Source: CAYNEI01 sp964396185 (GTDB lineage: Archaea; Thermoplasmatota; SW-10-69-26). From it: 17,408 bases of DNA. The translations under genes and the position numbers were made by a program. Shown piece by piece: positions 1-6,979 of this stretch. Within the stretch, counting starts at the first letter, position 1. Each line of letters begins with the position of its first letter. The stretch covers positions 1 to 17,408 of the forward strand of contig CAYNEI010000048.1 in NCBI GenBank assembly GCA_964396185.1. The letters run 5' to 3'. Below the pieces are notes generated by a model, which ran no database searches, was not told the origin of the DNA, and saw only the letters and a program-made list of their open reading frames with translations.

Positions 1-193
1 CCCCCTCCAGCTCGGCCATGGCCTGCTCCAGGCGCGAGCGGGTCGGGTTGTCGGTCCGGGAGTACTCGTACCCCTGATGCTCCCCAGGCCTCTTCTGCGC
101 GAACGTGGTGGAGAGGTGGATCGGGGGCACCACGGCGCCCGTCTCCGGGTCAGGGTGGCTGCCAGCGTGGACGTAACGGCTCCGACGACGCAT
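1..193 (-). CDS. Cystathionine gamma-synthase/lyase family PLP enzyme, N-terminal part (runs off the left edge)
   Basis: Translating the minus strand from the ATG at 193-191 gives 64 residues that include HAGSHPDPETGAVVPPIH, LSTTFAQ and YEYSRTDNPTRSRLEQAMA. This is the conserved N-terminus of the Cys/Met metabolism PLP-dependent family (cystathionine gamma-synthase, cystathionine gamma/beta-lyase, O-acetylhomoserine sulfhydrylase). The YEYSRTDNPTR segment is the family's usual substrate/cofactor-contacting stretch. The PLP lysine and the C-terminus lie outside the window, so the exact reaction cannot be assigned. An in-frame stop lies about 22 nt upstream, so the start is well fixed. No convincing ribosome binding site is present, but the minus strand has a weak TATA-like CTTTTGAA centred near 217, about 24 nt upstream, which would fit a leaderless message. 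The gene is divergent from the putative corrinoid uptake operon; a link through methionine metabolism is possible but not shown. Confidence 0.9.
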   Translation of the reverse strand, partial: MRRRSRYVHAGSHPDPETGAVVPPIHLSTTFAQKRPGEHQGYEYSRTDNPTRSRLEQAMAELEG

Positions 194-304
194 GAAGGCG
201 CATGGAGTTCGCCTTCAAAAGCCGGTGGGTGAACCCAGCCGCAACGTTCTTCATCCACCACCCCATGCTCAAGTCAACTTGAGAAAACTCAAGGAGACTT
301 CACC
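194..304. promoter_or_regulatory. Divergent intergenic region with a weak shared TATA-like element
   Basis: This 111-bp region separates the PLP enzyme (minus) from the DUF4430 operon (plus). TTCAAAAG at 214-221 is the only A/T-rich element and could act as a weak TATA box in either direction. On the plus strand it would give a transcript with a 5' leader of roughly 60 nt. No cobalamin-riboswitch-like architecture is apparent, and the leader is too short for a complete one. Confidence 0.3.
268..293 (+). promoter_or_regulatory. Three alternating CTCAAG/CTTGAG copies overlapping the ribosome binding site
   Basis: CTCAAG (268-273), CTTGAG (278-283) and CTCAAG (288-293) are separated by exactly 4 nt each (TCAA and AAAA). 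The middle copy is the reverse complement of both neighbours, so two mutually exclusive hairpins are possible, 268-283 and 278-293. The second hides the first bases of the Shine-Dalgarno AAGGAG (291-296) of the gene starting at 305. This could be a translational switch, or a dyad operator read as DNA. The pattern is seen directly; the function is inferred. Confidence 0.45.
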
Positions 305-826
305 ATGAAGGGAGCTTGGCTCACCATCCTGCTTATGGGACTGTTCATGACCGCTCTGGCCCCTGTCGGCACCACGGATAGCCACCCGGACGAGCCCGTC
401 ACCGCGGAGGTCACCCTGCGTGTGGCGCCCACAGGGTTCGTCGTACCAGGCCACTGGGCGACCGGGACCGAGGCCGTCTGGCTCGTCGACCCCGTGGAGC
501 AGACCGCGTTCAACGCAGAGGACGGCATCGCTGGCTGCCAGCTGACCGTCCCAGATCTCGACGAGAACGGGACCGTCATGGCTGTCGAGGTCCTCGACCA
601 CGCCGCTGCGGTGGGCTGCATCAGCGGGTGGCAGGGCGAGCTCGGGTCGTTCGGGTTCTTCGTCACCGAGGTCGACGGCCTCGAGCAAGTCGCCGAGCCC
701 AGCACCAGCATCCCGGCCCTCTGGTGGTTCATCCAGAAGAACGGACACGCCGCACCCGTGGGTGTCTCCAGCCTTGGGATGCAAGACGGTAGCACCCTCT
801 CGTTCGTCTACTACGCTGGCATCTGA
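305..826 (+). CDS. Secreted DUF4430 (transcobalamin C-terminal-like) protein
   Basis: The protein has 173 aa and begins with a signal peptide (residues 1 to about 23, hydrophobic core LTILLMGLFMTALAP). No lipobox or C-terminal membrane segment is visible, so it is probably released or held by a partner. The C-terminal half reads as DUF4430, the small beta-rich domain that closes over cobalamin in animal intrinsic factor and transcobalamin: GFFVTEVDGL (117-126), WWF (140-142) with NG a few residues on, PVGVSSL (151-157), then DGSTLSFVYY (161-170). Two cysteines (C78, C105) could form a disulfide outside the cell. The start is supported by AAGGAG 8 nt upstream. It is first in an operon whose third gene is another DUF4430 protein and whose last genes encode an ECF transporter. 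DUF4430 is assigned by pattern and is more divergent here than in the lipoprotein at 3372. A role in corrinoid binding is inferred. Confidence 0.7.
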   Translation: MKGAWLTILLMGLFMTALAPVGTTDSHPDEPVTAEVTLRVAPTGFVVPGHWATGTEAVWLVDPVEQTAFNAEDGIAGCQLTVPDLDENGTVMAVEVLDHAAAVGCISGWQGELGSFGFFVTEVDGLEQVAEPSTSIPALWWFIQKNGHAAPVGVSSLGMQDGSTLSFVYYAGI

Positions 827-828
827 GC

Positions 829-3375
829 ATGGATCCTCGCCTGCTCCTCGTCGCGGCCCTCATCGCCCCCGCGGTCCTGGTGAGTCCACCTGCTGGCGCC
901 ACCCACGACGAAGCGAGCCTCCCCCTCTCCCATGCCGACGTGTCGACCCACCAGGGCCTGGCCTGGCTTGCAGGCTACGTGGACGACGACGGCTGCGCCC
1001 ACTCGATGTACGCTGCGGGCTGCCGGACGGAGCTCACGAAGTGGTACGCGATCACGGCGGCGCATGCTGGGCTCGACCCAACACGCTGGCCCACCGCCGA
1101 GGCGAGCGTGCTCGGCTGGCTGCTCGACCACGCCGACGACCTGGACGATGAGGTCCTCACCCGGTGCGACCCGGACGAGGAGGACTGCAGGCGCTACCGC
1201 GTGCTCAGCCTGGCCAAGAGCGTGCTTGCCTTCCGCTCCGCTGGGCTCGACCCCCGCGAGATCCCCCTGGCCGGGGACGACCATCGGGACACGGTCGAGG
1301 AGCTCCTTGACACCTACGAGGGCGGCGAGTTCGGACGTCCCGATGCGGTCAACGACGACATCTGGGCGCTTCTAGCCCTCAACAGTGTCGGGTACGCGGG
1401 AGATGAGGTGCAAGGCGCCATCGCGAGGACCGAGGGCGCGCAAGGTGCTGATGGGGGTGTGAGCCATACACAGGGCCAGCTGCCGGACGTGGACACCACG
1501 AGCTCAGCCGTCTGGGCGCTGGCCCCCCACGACCGCACCGCGTTCCTCGACCGCGCCCGGGGGTTCCTGGCCGACAGCCAGCTGACCGAGGGCGACACGC
1601 GTGGCTGCTGGCCACACCGCAAGCTCGGGCTTGACCCCGTGGCGAACACGGAGTCCACGGCGTGGGCGCTCCAAGCGGTGGCTGGCCTGGACGAGGACCC
1701 CCTCGCCTGGTCGATCGATGGTCAGGGTCCGATCGACTGTGTCCTGGCCAACCAGAACGAGGATGGTGGGTTCGGCCACACCCGGTCGAGCGGGTCGGGG
1801 CAGGTCGAGAGCTACCAAGCCGTGATCGCCCTGGCCTGGGCCCCCTACGGCGCGCGGACCCAGCCCGCCAGCACGCACACCATCGAGCAGCAAGCCACGG
1901 TGGGCGAGGAGCACGAAGCAGTCATCCCGGGGGGCTTCATCCGGGTCGGCGAGCAGGCCCGCCAGGCGCTGGCTTGGACGCCGAGCGAGGAGACGACGCG
2001 AACCTTCCACGGCTGGCGCACCGACCCCATCATCCAGCGCGTCGAGCTCGTGGTCACCGCCGAGGAGCGCACCCGCTCCCGCTCGTCAGCCAGCAGCGGG
2101 AGCCCCTCGGATCCGGTGCATCCGCCGACGCTCTCGCTGGATGCGCCAGCCACCGCCGAGCGCAACCGTTCCACGACGGTCCAGCTCGCCGCCGAGCCCG
2201 CCGATGCACCTGTCACAGGCCTCAAGGTCGATTGGGGCGACGGCCACGTCACGGACTGGTCGGCCGCCGAGCAGCCCAGCCACACCTACCGGTCCTTGGG
2301 CCCGGTCACGCTTCAAGCCTGGGCAAGGGACGCCGACGGCGACGTCTCGGATGCCGTCTCCGCGGACCTCCTCATCGAGGACGCCCGACCCATCCTCGAG
2401 ATCCACGCGCCAGCCGCTGTTCCCCGGCACACGTCTTTCGAGCTCACCGCAGATGCCCAGGACCCCGACGGCCCACCGCCGAGGGTCACCTGGCGCCTCG
2501 GCGAGCACGCCTGGACCGGGATGAGCGCCAACGCCACCGTGGCAGCACCCGGTGAGCACCGGCTCGAAGCCACCGCCGTGGACGAGGCGGGCAACGAGGT
2601 GCACGCCCAGGCAACGATCGTGGCCACCAACGCTGCCCCAACGAACCTGACGATCCACCCGACCCAGCTCCCGGCCAACGAGACAACGGTGGTGCAAGCC
2701 AACGCCACGGACCCCGACAGCGACCCCCTCACCTTCACCTGGTTGGCCCAGGGCAACCGCTCCTGGGGGCGCCAGCTCCACGTCACCACCGGCCCGCCAG
2801 GCGAGCTCACCCTCACCCTCAACGTTACCGACGCTCACGGTGGCTGGGCTCTTGGAGAGCTGAGCGTTGCCGTGGTCGACACGCCTGCTCCCTCCGAGCC
2901 GGCTGAACTCAAGGTCCAGACGAGCCAGGAATCCCCCCAGGATCCGTCCCCCTCCAAGGGGATCGAGACACCGCGCCCGGGCACCCCGCGAGTCGAGCTC
3001 ACGCACGTGATCCACGGCCAGCCGGGTGTGCCCACGCTGGTCCAGGGCAGGGCCCACCAGGCCAACGGGTCCATCACGGCCGTCGCGCTCTCCATGGGCC
3101 AGAGCGTCCCGGTGAGAGGACAGGAGAGCTGGCAGGCCCTCGTGCCCGCCCTGCCCAACGGCACCTACGAGATCGCGGCCCGAGCCGCAGGAACGCAGGG
3201 CGCGTGGGGCCCATGGACCACCGCCACCCTCATCGTCGAGCAGCCCAGCGAGCCCCGAGATGAACCTCTCTCCTTGCTCGAGGCTCCCAAGCAAGGGGAT
3301 GCCCGCGGGACGCCTTTGGGCCTCTTGGTCCCGTTGGTTGCGCTGATCCTGGCCGCCAGGAGGAGGGATCCGTGA
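829..3375 (+). CDS. Surface-anchored squalene-cyclase/intrinsic-factor-like alpha/alpha barrel protein with PKD-type domains
   Basis: The protein has 848 aa and a signal peptide (1-24, ending PPAGA). Residues 40-345 are repeated helix pairs of the prenyltransferase/squalene-cyclase fold: DTTSSAVWALA (222-232), NTESTAWALQAVAGL (273-287), NQNEDGGFG (308-316), ESYQAVIALAWA (327-338). This fold also forms the N-terminal barrel of intrinsic factor and transcobalamin. No DxDD or QW cyclase chemistry is evident, so binding rather than catalysis is likely. All six cysteines (56, 65, 113, 120, 260, 304) lie in the barrel, suggesting disulfides. Residues about 435-690 hold three PKD/cadherin-like beta domains, the first with WGDG, SHTY and a DADGDVSD motif. 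The C-terminus (GTPLG, hydrophobic stretch, RRRDP) looks like an archaeal tripartite anchor related in shape to PGF-CTERM, without an exact PGF. The ATG lies 2 nt after the previous stop and has no Shine-Dalgarno, so translation is probably coupled. It overlaps the next gene by 4 nt. Confidence 0.82.
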   Translation: MDPRLLLVAALIAPAVLVSPPAGATHDEASLPLSHADVSTHQGLAWLAGYVDDDGCAHSMYAAGCRTELTKWYAITAAHAGLDPTRWPTAEASVLGWLLDHADDLDDEVLTRCDPDEEDCRRYRVLSLAKSVLAFRSAGLDPREIPLAGDDHRDTVEELLDTYEGGEFGRPDAVNDDIWALLALNSVGYAGDEVQGAIARTEGAQGADGGVSHTQGQLPDVDTTSSAVWALAPHDRTAFLDRARGFLADSQLTEGDTRGCWPHRKLGLDPVANTESTAWALQAVAGLDEDPLAWSIDGQGPIDCVLANQNEDGGFGHTRSSGSGQVESYQAVIALAWAPYGARTQPASTHTIEQQATVGEEHEAVIPGGFIRVGEQARQALAWTPSEETTRTFHGWRTDPIIQRVELVVTAEERTRSRSSASSGSPSDPVHPPTLSLDAPATAERNRSTTVQLAAEPADAPVTGLKVDWGDGHVTDWSAAEQPSHTYRSLGPVTLQAWARDADGDVSDAVSADLLIEDARPILEIHAPAAVPRHTSFELTADAQDPDGPPPRVTWRLGEHAWTGMSANATVAAPGEHRLEATAVDEAGNEVHAQATIVATNAAPTNLTIHPTQLPANETTVVQANATDPDSDPLTFTWLAQGNRSWGRQLHVTTGPPGELTLTLNVTDAHGGWALGELSVAVVDTPAPSEPAELKVQTSQESPQDPSPSKGIETPRPGTPRVELTHVIHGQPGVPTLVQGRAHQANGSITAVALSMGQSVPVRGQESWQALVPALPNGTYEIAARAAGTQGAWGPWTTATLIVEQPSEPRDEPLSLLEAPKQGDARGTPLGLLVPLVALILAARRRDP

Positions 3376-4100
3376 ACCGGCCTTTGGCGGTGCTGCTGCT
3401 CGCCGTGCTCGTGGTGCCGGGCTGCATCACCTTCGACGGTCCGAGCGACGTGGAGGTACGCGTGCTCGTGACCACCGATGTGGGGACCACCGTGCTCACC
3501 GACGAGCGCGTCCAGCTCCCCACCGGTTCCACGGTCCTGGATGCGCTCCGGGAGGTCGCCGTGGTGGAGACGAGCTACGGTGGCGGGTTCGTGGAGGCCA
3601 TCGATGGTCGCTCCAGCGGGTACCCCGACGAGCGTCTCGACTGGTTCTACCACGTGGACGCCTCCCTGGCCACCGTGGGCGCGGCCGGCAACGAGCTCGA
3701 CCATGGGGACGTGGTGGCCTGGGACCACCGGCCCTGGAACCGCACCGTAGCTCTGCCCTTCCTGCTCACGGGTCTGGACAGCTGGCCCAGCCCGCCGCTG
3801 GCTTCTGAGATCCAGGGACCCAGTGCGCTCGAGGCGGTGGAAGGGGACGGGCGCCTGTTCGCCCGCGCGGCCGGGGAGGCGCTCGTGCTGCTGGATGCCT
3901 GGGGCGTGGGCAGCCAGCGCCTGGAGCCGCCGTGGCTGCTCGTCCACGCCTGGCCCTCTGGCAACGGCTCGCTGGGCTGGCTCACCGTGGCCAGCAACCC
4001 AGCGGCCCACGAGCTCCTCGAACGGCTTGACGGCCACGCGCCAACCGGCGTCGGCATCGCGCTCACGCCATCGTCTGCGCTGGAGGTGCCCGCCTCGTGA
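3372..4100 (+). CDS. DUF4430 lipoprotein, putative corrinoid-binding partner of the ECF importer
   Basis: The protein has 242 aa and a lipoprotein signal peptide ending in the lipobox VVPGC (Cys18), so it is probably lipid-anchored on the outer face of the membrane. Residues about 27-122 are a clear DUF4430 domain: GSTVLDALREVAVVET (52-67), GGFVEAIDG (71-79), LDWFYHVDA (89-97), then ELDHGDVVAWDHRPW (108-122). This is the domain found C-terminal to the barrel in animal cobalamin carriers. Residues 125-242 form a second region I do not recognise. The start is GTG at 3372, set by GGAGG a few nt upstream and by a GTGA overlap with the stop of the barrel gene. The next gene, the EcfT permease, starts at its stop codon. 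Position and anchoring suggest it hands ligand from the surface barrel to the S component; this is inference. Confidence 0.85.
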   Translation: MNRPLAVLLLAVLVVPGCITFDGPSDVEVRVLVTTDVGTTVLTDERVQLPTGSTVLDALREVAVVETSYGGGFVEAIDGRSSGYPDERLDWFYHVDASLATVGAAGNELDHGDVVAWDHRPWNRTVALPFLLTGLDSWPSPPLASEIQGPSALEAVEGDGRLFARAAGEALVLLDAWGVGSQRLEPPWLLVHAWPSGNGSLGWLTVASNPAAHELLERLDGHAPTGVGIALTPSSALEVPAS

Positions 4101-4933
4101 GCGCGCCTGCACGCTGGGTGCTCCCTGCCGGCGGCGCGCTTGCCCTGACAGCCATGCTGCTCACCCACCCCCTGGCCATCCTGGCCTGCCTGGGGCTCAC
4201 GGCCTGGCTCGTCCTGGCCACCGGCGTCCACAAACGATCCCCGTTCCTGCTCCGCGGCGCTGCCGGCCTGGCCGTGGCGGTGCTCCTCTTCAACACCCTG
4301 CTCTCCTGGAACGGATCCACGGTGCTCTACCGCGCCCCCTTCCGCATCGCGCTCCTCGGCCGCCCGCTGATCACCGCTGAGGCCATGGCGTGGGGTGCGA
4401 TGGCCGGCGGCCAGCTCGCCGCCACCGTGCTCGCCCTCGGCGCGGCCACCCTGGCCGCACCCCCCGAGGCCCTCCACCGCGGCATGGCCAAGCTCGGTGC
4501 ACCCCGCTCTGTCGCGCATGCCGCCGGGCTCGCGCTGCGCCTGGTCCCGGACACGACGAGGGATGCCCGGGCCATGCGCCAGGCGCTTCGAGTCCGCGGT
4601 GTCTCCACGGACGGCGTGCGGGGCGCTTCGCGCGTGCTCGTGCCGCTGACCGCGCGCGCCCTGGACCGCGCCCAGCTCGCCGAGGAGGCGCTCACCCTGC
4701 GCGGCTACGACCCGAGCGCACCAGGCCGCGCCAGGGGCGCGCTGCCTGCAACAGCGCTGTTCGCGTTGGCTGGCGGGGTGTTCTCGACAGCGGTGGCCAT
4801 CTGGGGCCCAGGCAGGCCGGGCTACTACCCAGTGGTCGATGTGCCGCTGGATCCGGCAAGCCTCGTGTGGCTGGGCCTGGCACTTGCGGTCCCGGCCGCT
4901 CTCGTGTGGGGGGTGGCGGCATGCTCGAGATGA
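4097..4933 (+). CDS. ecfT: ECF transporter T component (EcfT/CbiQ family)
   Basis: The protein has 278 aa and several membrane segments (about 10-42, 50-72, 95-120, 215-235, 250-275). It carries the two cytoplasmic coupling-helix motifs of EcfT, RVRG (165-168) and LRGY (201-204), in the usual A-x-R-G context and about 35 residues apart. These helices dock into the grooves of the two EcfA ATPases and transmit ATP hydrolysis to the S component. The GTG start at 4097 overlaps the previous stop (GTGA) and has GGAGGTG (4082-4088) in front. The 3' end overlaps the ATPase gene by 13 nt, so permease and ATPase are translationally coupled. The family is certain; the transported substrate cannot be read from this subunit because T components are often shared. 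Confidence 0.93.
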   Translation: MSAPARWVLPAGGALALTAMLLTHPLAILACLGLTAWLVLATGVHKRSPFLLRGAAGLAVAVLLFNTLLSWNGSTVLYRAPFRIALLGRPLITAEAMAWGAMAGGQLAATVLALGAATLAAPPEALHRGMAKLGAPRSVAHAAGLALRLVPDTTRDARAMRQALRVRGVSTDGVRGASRVLVPLTARALDRAQLAEEALTLRGYDPSAPGRARGALPATALFALAGGVFSTAVAIWGPGRPGYYPVVDVPLDPASLVWLGLALAVPAALVWGVAACSR

Positions 4934-6291
4934 GCGGCGTCTCGTTCGCCCACCACGGCCGACCCCCGTGCCTGGAGGGCATCGATCTCACCGTGGACCC
5001 TGGCCAGGCCGTGGTCCTCGAGGGGGCCTCCGGGGCTGGCAAGTCCACGCTGCTGCGCCTGGCCTGCGGGCTCATCCCCCGCGCGCAAGGCGGCCGCCTG
5101 GAAGGCCGGATCACCCTCTCCGGCGACCTGGTACCCACCCTCCCCATCGCCGAGCTGCCCGGACGGATCGGATGGGTCCCCCAGGATCCCGAGACCGGGT
5201 TCGTGGCGCGCACCGTGAGCGCAGAGCTCGATGGCGTGCTCACGAACCTCGGCTGGGCTGGCCGGACCCGCCGGCTGCGGCTGGACGAGGTGCTCCACGC
5301 CTTCAGCCTCGAGCCCCTGGCCGAGCGCGAGGTGGCCACGCTCAGCGGAGGGGAGGCCGCCCGGCTGGCCCTGGCCGCGGCCATCGTCGGCGAGCCGGAG
5401 CTCCTCGTGCTCGACGAGCCCCTGGCCCAGCTCGACGCCGAACAGCGGGACCGCATCACCGGCCTGCTCCGAGGCCTGCGCGCAGGCGGGCTGGCCGTGC
5501 TGGCTGCCAGCCACCGACCGGACGCGCTCTCCAAGATCGACCCTCGCGTGCTCCAGCTCCCAGCCGGTACCCCGCCCGTCCAGCTCACCCCGCCCAGCCC
5601 ACCCCCGCGGCCACCCCCTGGCGATGGGGACCCGTTGCTCGTGCTCGAACACGCTCTCCACGCCTACGACGAGGCCTGCACCTTGGAACCCATCGAGCTG
5701 GCGGTCCGGCCTGGCGAGGTGGTCGCCCTCACCGGCGCCAACGGGTCCGGCAAGACGACCGCCCTCCACCTGGCCGCTGGCATCCTGGAACCCACGGACG
5801 GCACCGTTGAGCTGCTTGGCACACCCCCCCACACGCTGGCCCCTCCAGCGCTTGCCAGCCGGCTGGGGATCTGCTTCCAGCATCCAGCCTGGCACATCAC
5901 CCAGGACACGGTTGCCCAGGAGATCGCCGTGACCAGCCGAGCGGTCGGCCAACCGGTGGACCCCCGCGCATGGGCCGATCGCCTGGGCTTGGCCGGCGCC
6001 CTGGACGCCCACCCATGGGATCTCTCAGGTGGCGAGCGCCAGCGCCTGGCCGTGGCCACGGCGGCAGCCCACCAGCCCCCGGTGCTCCTGCTCGACGAAC
6101 CCACCCGAGGGCTTGATCCAGCCAACCTCGCCCGGTTCCAAGCGCTGCTCGCGCAGCGTGTGACCCAAGGCCTGGCCACGGTCATCGCGACCCACCACAC
6201 CGAGCTGGCCGAGCTCGCCCACCGCAGCGTGCGGCTCGGAGCCCCGAGGGCGGAGTCGGTACCGGAGCTGCTCCCAGAGGTGGTCGTGTGA
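4921..6291 (+). CDS. Fused double ECF ATPase (EcfA-EcfA')
   Basis: The protein has 456 aa and two complete ABC ATPase domains in one chain. Domain 1: Walker A GASGAGKST (35-43), Q-loop VPQDPETGF (86-94), signature LSGGE (141-145), Walker B LLVLDE (161-166), switch His198. Domain 2: Walker A GANGSGKTT (272-280), Q-loop CFQHPAW (318-324), signature LSGGE (368-372), Walker B VLLLDE (388-393), switch His425. A proline-rich linker covers about 220-236. All catalytic motifs look intact in both halves. Most ECF systems use two separate EcfA proteins; fused versions are known for substrate-dedicated systems. The ATG at 4921 was chosen because it lies in a GGGGGGTGG context and directly precedes the conserved N-terminus; the frame is open further upstream, but only as a shadow of ecfT. 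The chain powers import together with EcfT and the S component. Confidence 0.95.
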   Translation: MLEMSGVSFAHHGRPPCLEGIDLTVDPGQAVVLEGASGAGKSTLLRLACGLIPRAQGGRLEGRITLSGDLVPTLPIAELPGRIGWVPQDPETGFVARTVSAELDGVLTNLGWAGRTRRLRLDEVLHAFSLEPLAEREVATLSGGEAARLALAAAIVGEPELLVLDEPLAQLDAEQRDRITGLLRGLRAGGLAVLAASHRPDALSKIDPRVLQLPAGTPPVQLTPPSPPPRPPPGDGDPLLVLEHALHAYDEACTLEPIELAVRPGEVVALTGANGSGKTTALHLAAGILEPTDGTVELLGTPPHTLAPPALASRLGICFQHPAWHITQDTVAQEIAVTSRAVGQPVDPRAWADRLGLAGALDAHPWDLSGGERQRLAVATAAAHQPPVLLLDEPTRGLDPANLARFQALLAQRVTQGLATVIATHHTELAELAHRSVRLGAPRAESVPELLPEVVV

Positions 6292-6300
6292 ACCAAACCA

Positions 6301-6418
6301 GATCACGGAGGGCTCCAAGGGGCCTCCAAGGGCACGATGGAAGGGGATCTTATACTTATTATAACCATTATAATCTCTCCTTCGTGCTCTTCGTGTCTTC
6401 TTCGTGCCCTTCGTGGTC
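6301..6418. repeat. Inverted-repeat element, copy 1 (about 118 bp)
   Basis: The left arm, starting GATCACGGAGGGC at 6301, and the right arm, 6380-6418 and ending TTCGTGGTC, are imperfect reverse complements built from repeated CTTCGTG-like heptamers. The A/T-rich middle holds several TATA-like sequences. Both arms match the arms of the element at 6978-7097 (right arms identical at 32 of 39 positions without gaps), and the total length is nearly the same. It begins 10 nt after the ATPase stop codon. It looks like a MITE- or REP-type intergenic repeat. Confidence 0.75.
6349..6375 (+). promoter_or_regulatory. TATA-rich promoter region for the S-component gene
   Basis: CTTATACTTATTATAACCAT continues into TATAATC, a run of near-consensus TATA elements in otherwise very G/C-rich DNA. 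Depending on which one is used, the transcript would start at roughly 6378-6396 and carry a 40-60 nt leader containing the right arm of repeat copy 1. The S gene may therefore be expressed independently of the upstream operon. The promoter lies inside the repeat element. Confidence 0.5.
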
Positions 6419-6436
6419 GAGCTCGGAGGTCGTCGC

Positions 6437-6979
6437 GTGAACCCTACACGCACCATCGCGTTGGGAGCCACCATGGGCACGCTGGCCGCCCTCTCCCGCA
6501 TCCCGTTCGCTCCCATCCCGAACGTCCAGCCCGCCTCGGCGCTGATCATCCTGGCCGGCGCTGTCTTCGGCTGGCGGGTGGGTGCGCTCAGCGGCACCGT
6601 GCTGCCGCTGCTCTCCAACACCGTGCTCGGCCACGGTCCCTGGACCCTCTTCCAGATCCTGGGCTGGGCGGGCATGGGGGTGGGCGCCAGCCTGCTCGGC
6701 CGGGAGCCGAAGCGCTGGCTGCTGGTCGGCTACGGTGTGATAGCCGGGCTGGCCTACGGTGTGCTCATGGACGGCTGGATCTGGCTGGCCAGCGTGCGGC
6801 CCCTGGCCTGGCACACCCTGCTCGGCGTGCTGGCACAAGGCGTCCCCTTCAACGTAGCGCACGCTGCAGGCAACGGGATCATCCTGGCCGCCATCGGACC
6901 AAGGCTGGCCACGCTGATGCGGAGAGCAGAGCTCAGGCGACGCGTCGAACCTTACGACCTGGAGACGACCGCGGCCTGA
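6437..6979 (+). CDS. ECF transporter S component, putative cobalamin/corrinoid type (CbrT-like)
   Basis: The protein has 180 aa and about six membrane segments. The N-terminal half has PNVQPASALIILAGAVFG (28-45) followed by SNTVLGHGPWTLFQILGWA (60-78). The pattern PNxxP...G, then N...G.GPWT..Q...W, is typical of a group of ECF S components that I recall next to DUF4430 genes in other prokaryotes. S components bind the vitamin and determine specificity; this one presumably docks on the EcfT/EcfA module encoded just upstream. The GTG at 6437 was chosen because GGAGGT (6425-6430) sits 6 nt before it; an in-frame ATG at 6404 has no such site and would add 11 non-conserved residues. The gene is separated from the operon by 145 nt and flanked by repeat copies 1 and 2. 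Its stop TGA lies at the edge of copy 2. Membership of the S-component family is firm; corrinoid as substrate is inferred from context. Confidence 0.82.
   Translation: MNPTRTIALGATMGTLAALSRIPFAPIPNVQPASALIILAGAVFGWRVGALSGTVLPLLSNTVLGHGPWTLFQILGWAGMGVGASLLGREPKRWLLVGYGVIAGLAYGVLMDGWIWLASVRPLAWHTLLGVLAQGVPFNVAHAAGNGIILAAIGPRLATLMRRAELRRRVEPYDLETTAA

Noticed and set aside
194..304. Cobalamin riboswitch in front of the uptake operon
   Set aside because: The leader is at most about 60-110 nt and no B12-box-like sequence or matching helices are visible.
829..1860. Active terpene cyclase
   Set aside because: The protein is exported, no DxDD-type catalytic motif is visible, and the operon context is transport.
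2086..3294. Open frame of 402 codons antisense to the barrel/PKD gene
   Set aside because: Composition is that of a high-GC shadow frame; the opposite strand encodes recognisable barrel and PKD motifs with a signal peptide and anchor.
4390..4920. Longer start for the fused ABC ATPase
   Set aside because: The upstream part is Arg/Pro/Gly-rich shadow of ecfT, and the ABC domain begins right after ATG 4921, which has a purine-rich G-run upstream.
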